Source: Gemmatimonadota bacterium (lineage in GTDB: Bacteria > Gemmatimonadota > Gemmatimonadetes > Gemmatimonadales > Gemmatimonadaceae). Taken from it: a stretch of 10,106 nt of DNA. Positions 1-5,988 of the stretch are shown piece after piece. The translations under genes were made by a program, and so were the position numbers. A model generated the notes under the pieces. That model was given only the letters and a program-made list of their open reading frames with translations. It was not told the origin of the DNA and ran no database searches. Position 1 is the stretch's first letter. Each line of letters opens with the position of its first letter. The DNA is taken from positions 1 to 10,106 of the forward strand of contig QHUV01000041.1 of assembly GCA_003222065.1 (NCBI GenBank), written 5' to 3'.

Positions 1-720
1 TGTCGCGGTCGTTCGCCGAGCGACAGCGAGACGATCGACCGTGAAAGAAACCCATGCGGGCTCATTGCGTTTGCCGCGATGCGGCACTGGCGCGAGGTAC
101 GGTGCATCCGATTCGACAAGAAGGCGATCGTCCGGAATCAAGCGAAGGAGCGCGTCGTCAGTCCACTTCTTGAATGTTATGATGCCACTGAAGGACACGT
201 ACCAACCGACGTCGATCGCCGCCCGGGCGAGGTCGTGGGAGCCGGTGAAGCAGTGGAGCACGCCGGTGACCCCAGCGCGCCCGGATGAGAGCACGAGCGC
301 ACGCGTGTCGTCTTCGGCGTCTCGCGTGTGCACGACGACGGGCAGACGAAGCCGACGGGCGGCGTCGAGCTGCGCCTCGAAGGCCTCGCGTTGCGCGAGG
401 CGGGGCGAGTTATCGTAGTGATAATCGAGACCACATTCGCCGACGGCTCGCGCGCCACCGCGAAGCGCCTCTTCGAGACGGGGAAGATCTCGCGCCGACG
501 AGAAGGTTGCTGCGTCGTGCGGATGAACGCCGGCCGTGAAGAAGAGGAATTGCGGGTGATTGCGGGCGAGATCGCGGGCGCGCTCGGCGGTGGCGAGGGA
601 TTCGCCAATGCAGATGAGAGCGCGCGCGCCGGCGGCCCGTGCGCGCGCAATGACCTCGTCGCGGTCGCCGTCGAATGCCGGATCGGCGAGATGAGCGTGG
701 CTGTCGATGAAATCAGTCAT
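1..720 (-). CDS. tatD: TatD family metal-dependent DNase/hydrolase (3' end beyond window)
   Basis: TatD-family TIM-barrel metallohydrolase; characterised members are Mg-dependent 3'-5' exonucleases or DNases acting in DNA repair and nucleic-acid turnover. The 240 visible codons contain the family signatures in order: DSHAHL (6-11), GVHPHD (64-69), GECGLDYHYD (94-103), VVHTRDAEDDT (129-139), GVLHCFTGS (153-161), FSGIITFKK (177-185) and ESDAPYLAP (203-211). The expected metal ligands are present: H8, H10, E95, H131, H156 and D205. Relatives have about 255-265 residues, so roughly 15-25 C-terminal residues lie beyond base 1. I chose the ATG at 720 because the metal-binding DSHAHL motif begins five residues in, as is usual. 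An in-frame ATG at 765 would add 15 residues encoded across the terminator hairpin and is unlikely. No Shine-Dalgarno is visible, since the U-tract of the upstream terminator directly precedes the start. The exact substrate cannot be read from sequence. Confidence 0.95.
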   Translation of the reverse strand, partial: MTDFIDSHAHLADPAFDGDRDEVIARARAAGARALICIGESLATAERARDLARNHPQFLFFTAGVHPHDAATFSSARDLPRLEEALRGGARAVGECGLDYHYDNSPRLAQREAFEAQLDAARRLRLPVVVHTRDAEDDTRALVLSSGRAGVTGVLHCFTGSHDLARAAIDVGWYVSFSGIITFKKWTDDALLRLIPDDRLLVESDAPYLAPVPHRGKRNEPAWVSFTVDRLAVARRTTAT

Positions 721-729
721 CAAAAAGTG

Positions 730-753
730 AAAACCGCCGTCGAAACGGCGGTT
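730..753 (-). terminator. Rho-independent terminator after secF
   Basis: A perfect 9-bp inverted repeat (AACCGCCGT / ACGGCGGTT in plus-strand reading, 732-740 and 745-753) encloses a four-base loop that reads TTCG on the minus strand. On the minus strand it is followed by TTTT, then CAC, then a further TTTTT ending at 722. It lies 38 bases after the secF stop. This is the only clear intrinsic terminator in the window and probably ends the nusA-secF transcript. The T-run is interrupted by CAC, so efficiency may be partial, and the tatD start codon follows immediately. Confidence 0.8.
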
Positions 754-790
754 CCACACTTCCATTGCAGAATTGCGCGCGTGGTCACGC

Positions 791-1780
791 TCAGCGGCTG
801 ACCACCGCGCCCTCGGCCCGCGAACGCCGACGCTCCTCGGCCATCGCGCGCGCCTCGCCCTTCCCTTCCACACTCGTAGCGCGTGGCCACTTGCGCTCGA
901 TCCAGAGGAGCAACGCACCGGCGACATAAATCGAGCTGAAGGTTCCGGTGAAGATACCAAACGCCATGATCCACGCGAACGGGCGAATGACTTCTCCGGC
1001 GAAGAACAGCAAGGCGAGCGTTGCAGCGAGGGTGGTCGCGTGCGTCAGCACTGACCGCGGCAGGGTCTCGTTGATCGAGCGGTTGAGCACATCACGAAGC
1101 GACTCCCGACGCTGCTTCTTCAAGTTCTCACGGACACGATCGAAGATGATGATCGTGTCGTTGAGCGAGTAGCCGATCACGGTGAGGATCGCGGCAACGA
1201 CGGTGAGTGACACCTCGAGTCGCAGCATCGCCATGAAGGCGAGCGTGGTGAGGACGTCGTGCGCCGTGGCGATGACGGCGGCGAGCCCGAATCGCCACTG
1301 AAAGCGAACGGCGAGGTAGATCAGCGTCACCACGAATGAAATCAGGACGGCGATTGCCGCCTTGTAGCGCAACTCGGCACCGACGCGAGGTCCAACGAAC
1401 TCGCTCCGCCCGAACGACACGTCGCCATCGTAGCGCGACTTGAGTGCGGCTTGGATGATGTTCGCTGCACTATCACCGGCCGCGGTGGCAACGCCGGCGT
1501 GAGGCTGCGCGCGCACCGTGTACTCGGTGTCCGAACCGAACTTTGTGATCTCCGAATTGGGAAATCCGGCCTGATCAACGACAGCTCGGATGTCATCGAC
1601 GTGCGGCGGGTGCTTGAACTGCAGTTGCACCAGCGTTCCGCCGGTGAACTCGATGCTGTAGTTCACGCCATGGAACGCAAGGAAGCCGAGACCGATGATG
1701 ATCCAGGCGATAGTGAGAATCGCCGCCTTCTTCCAATGGCGAATGAAATCGTACTTCGTGTCGTGAAGGATGCGTAGCAT
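791..1780 (-). CDS. secF: Protein-export membrane protein SecF
   Basis: SecF pairs with SecD in the inner membrane and uses the proton gradient to help pull secreted proteins through SecYEG. The 329-residue protein has the RND-type layout: a first membrane segment at about 20-37, the ...YSIEFTGGT... motif that opens the periplasmic P4 region (41-49), then five more membrane segments at about 139-158, 165-186, 190-213, 245-263 and 268-294. The signature GYSLNDTIIIFDRVREN (203-219) contains the conserved Asn-Asp in the fourth segment and the cytosolic arginines. SVLTHATTL (243-251) matches the conserved start of segment five. The start is an ATG nine bases after the secD stop, with a GGGG stretch about 7 bases upstream that may serve as a weak ribosome site. 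The cytosolic tail (297-329) is rich in Arg, Glu and Lys. Length is normal for the family. Confidence 0.97.
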   Translation of the reverse strand: MLRILHDTKYDFIRHWKKAAILTIAWIIIGLGFLAFHGVNYSIEFTGGTLVQLQFKHPPHVDDIRAVVDQAGFPNSEITKFGSDTEYTVRAQPHAGVATAAGDSAANIIQAALKSRYDGDVSFGRSEFVGPRVGAELRYKAAIAVLISFVVTLIYLAVRFQWRFGLAAVIATAHDVLTTLAFMAMLRLEVSLTVVAAILTVIGYSLNDTIIIFDRVRENLKKQRRESLRDVLNRSINETLPRSVLTHATTLAATLALLFFAGEVIRPFAWIMAFGIFTGTFSSIYVAGALLLWIERKWPRATSVEGKGEARAMAEERRRSRAEGAVVSR

Positions 1781-1789
1781 TGGCAGCCC

Positions 1790-3463
1790 CTAGATGCTGA
1801 GCGTCTGGGCGCCGCGTGAGCGGTTCAGCCAGATCATGTAGAATGTCCGCACGACGAAAATCGACGTGAAGAGCGACGCGGCAATACCGGCGATGAGGGT
1901 CACGGCAAAACCCTTTACGGGTCCCGTGCCGTACTGATAGAGCACGGCGGCAGTGAGCACCGTCGATACGTTCGAGTCGATAATGGCCGGCATCGCATGC
2001 CGGAAGCCCTCGTCGATCGCTGTGCGGACGGTCTTGCCGCGATCCAACTCTTCACGAATGCGCTCGAAGATTAGTACGTTCGCATCGACGGCGATACCGA
2101 TGGAGAGCACGAATCCGGCAAGGCCAGGAAGCGTGAGCACGGCGTCGAAGCCGGCGAGAATGGCGAGCGTGTAAAGGACGTACAGCGCCAACCCAGCCAC
2201 GGCGAGCGCGCCGGAGAAGCGATAATAGAACAGCATAATGAAAACGACTACCGCAATCGCGATCGCGCCGGCACGGAAGCCCTTCTTGATCGAGTCTTGC
2301 CCCATGCTGGGGCCAATGTTGCGAACTTCCGCAACGCGCAGTGGAACGGGGAGCGCGCCTGCCCGAAGCACGAGAGCGAGGTCCTGCGCGGCTTGAATGT
2401 CACGGCCGCCCATGGTGATCTGGCCGTTGGTGCCGATGGCGCTCTGGATGATCGGTGGACGACCCATGACGCGGCCGTCGAGGACGATGGCCATGTAGTC
2501 GTGCACGTGACGCCCCGTCTCTGCCTTGAATCGCCGACCACCAACGTTGTCGAGCGTGAATTGAACGACCGTCCCCTCGAATTGCGAAGTATTTGGGCGC
2601 GCGTCGGTGAGGTACTCACCGGTTATGATCGGCTTCGCGTCGACGACGTAGAATCCCTTGTAGGTCTTGTTCTGCAGAACCGTGGAATCGTTGCTCGGGA
2701 GCATCTCCTTGCCCGGCGGCATCGCCGCCTTGATCTCCGGCAATGCGAGAAAGTCCTCCACCTTCTGCGCGTTACTGGACTCGACGAGATACTCGCCCGG
2801 CATACCACTCGGGCTCTGTTGAATCATCCCCGAAAAGCCGCCGCCCGTCGGAAGCGTGGCCGCCGTCGTGTCCGCCTTGCTACTGTCGTTCTTTGCTCCC
2901 GCACTCTTCGCTGTATCGGTGAGCAGTCCTTGCAGTCCCTTCGACGCCGCCGGCTGAGAAGGCGTCGATGTTCCCTTCGTAGTGGCGAGGCCCTTGTCGC
3001 GAACGATCTGATCGAGGCGCGGGAGGACGCGCTCCAACGCCTGGGTCTTGTCGGTAATTCGGAACTCGAGAAACGCCTGCTGCTTTACAATTTCCTTTGC
3101 GTGCTCCGGATCTTGAATGCCTGGAATCTGGACGACGATCCGGTCACTTCCCTGCTTCTGTACGATTGCCTCGGATACGCCGATGCCCTCGATGCGATTA
3201 CGCACAGTTTTCAGCGCACGGTCGATAGCGTCAGGAATCTTGTCGGGGGTGATCGCCTGCTTCGATTCGTCGACCTCGAGCGCGAGGTAAGTGCCGCCCT
3301 GAAGATCCAGTCCTCTGCGCAAGGGAACGCGGCGCTGCACAACGTCGGTCATGACACCGCCAGCTCCGGGCTGGCGAACCGTGACGTTGCGAGGAAAGAG
3401 CGCCCAAACAGACAGAATACATAACGCGACGATGGCGCCGATGCGGTACTTCAGGTTGGACAT
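1790..3463 (-). CDS. secD: Protein translocase subunit SecD
   Basis: SecD is the larger half of the SecDF proton-driven export motor. The 557-residue protein has an N-terminal membrane segment (about 8-23) and then the family motif [12 protein letters not shown] (49-60). A large periplasmic P1 region follows, including [12 protein letters not shown] (87-98), [12 protein letters not shown] (111-122) and a head segment ending near 390. Five membrane segments come next, at about 396-415, 418-438, 445-466, 497-513 and 517-540. The motif [17 protein letters not shown] (456-472) carries the intramembrane Asp460 that family alignments place at the proton-pathway aspartate. Residues 155-225 are a Ser/Thr/Ala/Lys-rich, low-complexity stretch interrupting P1. 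The gene starts with ATG 54 bases after ribF. That gap contains no good Shine-Dalgarno (GGTCGGGCC before ATG) and no strong terminator, so it may be read from the upstream operon. No yajC gene is present next to it. Confidence 0.97.
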   Translation of the reverse strand: MSNLKYRIGAIVALCILSVWALFPRNVTVRQPGAGGVMTDVVQRRVPLRRGLDLQGGTYLALEVDESKQAITPDKIPDAIDRALKTVRNRIEGIGVSEAIVQKQGSDRIVVQIPGIQDPEHAKEIVKQQAFLEFRITDKTQALERVLPRLDQIVRDKGLATTKGTSTPSQPAASKGLQGLLTDTAKSAGAKNDSSKADTTAATLPTGGGFSGMIQQSPSGMPGEYLVESSNAQKVEDFLALPEIKAAMPPGKEMLPSNDSTVLQNKTYKGFYVVDAKPIITGEYLTDARPNTSQFEGTVVQFTLDNVGGRRFKAETGRHVHDYMAIVLDGRVMGRPPIIQSAIGTNGQITMGGRDIQAAQDLALVLRAGALPVPLRVAEVRNIGPSMGQDSIKKGFRAGAIAIAVVVFIMLFYYRFSGALAVAGLALYVLYTLAILAGFDAVLTLPGLAGFVLSIGIAVDANVLIFERIREELDRGKTVRTAIDEGFRHAMPAIIDSNVSTVLTAAVLYQYGTGPVKGFAVTLIAGIAASLFTSIFVVRTFYMIWLNRSRGAQTLSI

Positions 3464-3517
3464 GGCCCGACCAGAAAAATGAGGAGGGAGGTCTTTCGAG
3501 CAGCTTCTAAGGGTATC

Positions 3518-4459
3518 TCACGCTTCGACTTGAGTCAACGCGGCGCGAGCAGCGCGCTCGTCTGCTCGGAGCTGAGCAACGAGCGCATCTGGGGACTCGA
3601 ATCGCATCGTCTCACGTAGTCGCTGAACGAATTCCACACGAACGGGTGCGCCGTACCAGTCGCCACCGGCATCGAAGAGGTGTACCTCGAGCGAGAGCGT
3701 CGCGTCGCCGAACGTAGGACGCGGACCGAGGTTCATCATACCGCCGAATGACCCGAGCGCGGACTGCACGAAGACCGCGTATACACCGGGAGGCGGAAGA
3801 AGTTTGCGCTGCGATGGCAGCGCGATGTTGAGCGTTGGAAAGCCGAGGAGGCGGCCGCGCTCGTTGCCGTGTCCGACGCGTCCGATGAAGGCGTAGCGAC
3901 GCCCGAGGAGTCGTTGTGCACTCGCTAAGTCGCCATACGACACGGCGCGTCGGATCGCGCTCGACGAAACTGGCAAGCCATCGACCGATATCGCCTCGAC
4001 GACGGCGACAGTAAAATCGTGCCGCTCGCCGAGCTCGCGGAGGACCTTCACATCGCCGGCACGGCCGCGGCCAAAGCCGTGGTCGTAGCCAATCACTAAC
4101 TCCTGAAGACAGAAGCGTTCAAGCAGAATGCGCTCGACGAACTCGGTCGGGTCGAGCGCCGCGAGTGCCGACGTGAAGGGCAGGACGGCAACGTAGTCGA
4201 GACCGCTTTCGGCGATGCACTCGAGCTTTTCCTCGGTGGTGGAGAGCAAGAGCGGCGCAGCCGTCGGATTGACTATCTCCAGCGGATGCGGGAGAAAGGT
4301 GACCAAGAGGCTAGGCAGCGAGCGAGCCGTGGCGCGCTCGACGACCCGCGCGAGCAGGTCTTGGTGGCCGACGTGAACGCCGTCGAAGGTACCGATGGTG
4401 ATCACGGTACCTAACGAGAGATTCGGCAGCGCGCTCGGTTTCGACACCCGTTCAGGCAT
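3518..4459 (-). CDS. ribF: Bifunctional riboflavin kinase / FAD synthetase
   Basis: A cytosolic enzyme that phosphorylates riboflavin to FMN and then adenylates FMN to FAD. The 313-residue protein has both expected domains. The N-terminal FMN adenylyltransferase domain has GTFDGVHVGH (23-32), with the HxGH-type nucleotidyltransferase signature, VTFLPHP (53-59), GYDHGFGRGRAGD (124-136) and SSSAIRRAV (165-173). The C-terminal flavokinase domain starts near 185 and has GHGNERGRLLGFPTLNI (196-212), PPPGVYAVF (222-230), MNLGPRPTFGD (242-252) and LEVHLFD (257-263). The frame is open further upstream to 4711, but those 84 codons only mirror truB in another frame, so I use the ATG at 4459. It overlaps the truB stop by 8 bases (ATGCCTGA), which suggests translational coupling. 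Placement after truB matches the rbfA-truB-ribF order known in many bacteria, including Bacillus (where it is called ribC). No FMN riboswitch is visible upstream. Confidence 0.96.
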   Translation of the reverse strand: MPERVSKPSALPNLSLGTVITIGTFDGVHVGHQDLLARVVERATARSLPSLLVTFLPHPLEIVNPTAAPLLLSTTEEKLECIAESGLDYVAVLPFTSALAALDPTEFVERILLERFCLQELVIGYDHGFGRGRAGDVKVLRELGERHDFTVAVVEAISVDGLPVSSSAIRRAVSYGDLASAQRLLGRRYAFIGRVGHGNERGRLLGFPTLNIALPSQRKLLPPPGVYAVFVQSALGSFGGMMNLGPRPTFGDATLSLEVHLFDAGGDWYGAPVRVEFVQRLRETMRFESPDALVAQLRADERAARAALTQVEA

Positions 4460-5336
4460 CCCGGATGACGGCGCGCGGCTGAAGAGTCGCGCCTTCGCGC
4501 TGGGCGACGGCAACGAGGTCGCCGTCCGCGTCGACGAGGGCGACGAGCGGCGCGTCGACGCGGGCTTCGACGGCGTTGCCGTGAAGCACGCGACGGAGAT
4601 CATCCGCGGCGACGGATTGCGTTGGGAAGTGAGGAATTGCTGAACGCAAGGGCGCGAGGGTGAGGTTTTCGCCGTCCAGGTCGGCGAGCGACAGCCCCTC
4701 CGCCACGTCAAACACGCCGCAGCGTGTTCGACGCAGCGCCGTCAGGTGCGCGGCGCTCCCGGTGGCCCGCCCGAGGTCGCGCGCGAGCGCGCGCACGTAA
4801 GTGCCGCCGCCGCAGGCGATGGTGACATCCATCGTCGTTAGGGTACGTCGCCGCACGATCCACTCGTGCACAACGACGGATACCGGCGTCAGGGTGAGCG
4901 GTGTCCCCGCGCGGGCCGCGGTGTACGCACGCTTGCCCGCAACTTTTTTTGCCGAGTAGTCCGGCGGGCGCTGAAGAATCGATCCCGTCAACGAATCAAT
5001 GGCCTCGTCGACATCTTTTGCCGACGGAGGAGCGGCGATGCGAGTGACTTCGCCGGTCGGGTCATCGGTCGAGGTTTCGGCGCCGAAGCTGATCGTCGCA
5101 TCGTAGACCTTGGGCTCGTCATCGACATACCGCGCGAGGCGCGTAGCGCGGCCGACGAGAAGGACGAGCAGTCCGGTCGCGAAGGGATCGAGCGTGCCAG
5201 TGTGACCGACACGGCGTGTCCGCAATGAGCGACGCGCCAGGGCGACGACGTCGTGGGACGTCACACCGGGGCCCTTGTCGACGAGCAACAGGCCGTCAGT
5301 CGCCGTCGTCCTCACCGGAAGCGCGCGGAGGAGCAT
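4452..5336 (-). CDS. truB: tRNA pseudouridine(55) synthase TruB
   Basis: Converts U55 in the T-loop of tRNAs to pseudouridine. The 294-residue protein begins its core with DGLLLVDKGPGVTSHDVV (14-31). It contains the catalytic motif GHTGTLDPFATGLL (44-57), in which Asp50 is the expected nucleophile, then QRPPDYSAKKVAGKRAY (122-138), CGGGTYVRALARDLG (175-189) and SAAHLTALRRTRCGVF (194-209). A short C-terminal region resembling the PUA-like end of bacterial TruB follows. The start is uncertain. The ATG at 5336 overlaps rbfA by 41 bases and has AAAGG directly adjacent, which is too close to act as a good ribosome site. A GTG at 5315 would shorten the protein by seven residues and still keep the core whole. 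The 3' end overlaps ribF by 8 bases. Confidence 0.95.
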   Translation of the reverse strand: MLLRALPVRTTATDGLLLVDKGPGVTSHDVVALARRSLRTRRVGHTGTLDPFATGLLVLLVGRATRLARYVDDEPKVYDATISFGAETSTDDPTGEVTRIAAPPSAKDVDEAIDSLTGSILQRPPDYSAKKVAGKRAYTAARAGTPLTLTPVSVVVHEWIVRRRTLTTMDVTIACGGGTYVRALARDLGRATGSAAHLTALRRTRCGVFDVAEGLSLADLDGENLTLAPLRSAIPHFPTQSVAADDLRRVLHGNAVEARVDAPLVALVDADGDLVAVAQREGATLQPRAVIRDA

Positions 5337-5682
5337 CCTTTAGTTGCGAAAGCAGTGATTCAATGCGCGCGGCGCGGGCGATGCTCTCGTCAGGCTTGAA
5401 GACGATTTCGGGCGCGAGACGAAGCCGCAGCGCGCGCCCGATGCGAGCGCGCAGGTGACCGGCGACGCTGGCGAGACCGTCGGACGTCGCGGCGCGCTCG
5501 GCCTCGGACCCATAGATGCTGACGAACACGGTGGCGACTCGCAGATCGCGCGACACGTCGACGCCGGTGACGGTGACGAGGCCCACGATGCGCGGATCCT
5601 TCACATCCTGGCTGAGAAAGGTCGCGACTTCGACGCGAATCGCCTCGGCGACCCGGTCCGGCCGGCGGTTATTGCTTGCCAT
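5296..5682 (-). CDS. rbfA: 30S ribosome-binding factor RbfA
   Basis: RbfA is a small KH-fold protein that binds the immature 30S subunit and helps 16S rRNA 5'-end processing and cold adaptation. The 128-residue product shows the usual pattern: RPDRVAEAIRVEVATFLSQ (7-25), DVKDPRIVGLVTVTGVDVS (26-44), DLRVATVFVSIYG (46-58), and LRLRLAPEIVFKPDESI (85-101) followed by RIESLLSQL (106-114). The acidic C-terminal tail ends in GEDDGD. The length is normal (about 115-135 residues). The ATG start lies three bases after the DUF503 stop, with no purine-rich ribosome site, so translation may depend on coupling to the preceding gene. The 3' end overlaps truB. The position between infB and truB is the classic location. 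Confidence 0.96.
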   Translation of the reverse strand: MASNNRRPDRVAEAIRVEVATFLSQDVKDPRIVGLVTVTGVDVSRDLRVATVFVSIYGSEAERAATSDGLASVAGHLRARIGRALRLRLAPEIVFKPDESIARAARIESLLSQLKDAPPRASGEDDGD

Positions 5683-5685
5683 ACG

Positions 5686-5967
5686 TCAGAGGAAGCTGGT
5701 GGCCGTGTCGACGATCCGGCAGAGTGGATTGGCTTCGATGAAGTGATCGACCGCCTCGAGGACGGATTCCGCGTGGCGGCGCTGCGCGGAGACGATGCAC
5801 ACCGTCAATTCCGCGGATTGCCAGACATCATGGCGCGCCGTCTCGGCGACCGAGACATTGAACTCGTTATGCAGTCGGTCCTTGAGGCTCTTGAGCACCG
5901 ACCGCTTGTCCTTGAGCGAGTGAGCGGCCGCGAGGTGCAGCTCGAAAGAGCGCACGCCGATGACCAC
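5686..5967 (-). CDS. DUF503 family protein (YlxP-like)
   Basis: A 93-residue member of the DUF503 family, named YlxP in Bacillus subtilis, where it also sits between infB and rbfA. The recognisable family core is HSLKDKRSVLKSLKDRL (16-32) followed by NEFNVSVAETARHDVWQ (34-50), and a second strand-helix unit runs from about 52 to 80. The predicted fold is a small alpha/beta ferredoxin-like domain, with no signal peptide or membrane segment. The molecular function is not firmly established; its location suggests a role in ribosome maturation, which is inference. The start is a GTG at 5967, 21 bases after infB, with no clear Shine-Dalgarno. rbfA follows after three bases. Confidence 0.92.
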   Translation of the reverse strand: MVIGVRSFELHLAAAHSLKDKRSVLKSLKDRLHNEFNVSVAETARHDVWQSAELTVCIVSAQRRHAESVLEAVDHFIEANPLCRIVDTATSFL

Positions 5968-5988
5968 GGACGTAAGTCGACCGTCGGC

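Noticed and set aside
776..790. Short inverted repeat GCGTGGTCACGC just after the secF stop
   Set aside because: Only five pairs around a two-base loop, with no T-run. It cannot form a normal hairpin and is too short and GC-typical to call an operator.
2297..3424. A 375-codon open frame on the plus strand antisense to secD
   Set aside because: Same codon-register effect as the infB antisense frame. The product is rich in Arg, Leu and Val without any recognisable motif, and SecD on the opposite strand is certain.
3464..3517. A terminator or promoter in the ribF-secD gap
   Set aside because: A run of five T on the minus strand is present, but only weak 4-5 bp pairings surround it and no convincing -35/-10 pair is visible.
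4460..4711. An 84-codon N-terminal extension of RibF
   Set aside because: The extra residues are a Ser/Arg/Thr-rich frame-shifted reading of truB. RibF homology begins after the ATG at 4459, which also overlaps the truB stop in the usual coupled manner.
4452..4720. A possible FMN riboswitch ahead of ribF
   Set aside because: The bases upstream of ribF are truB coding sequence, and I see none of the conserved RFN-element pattern there.
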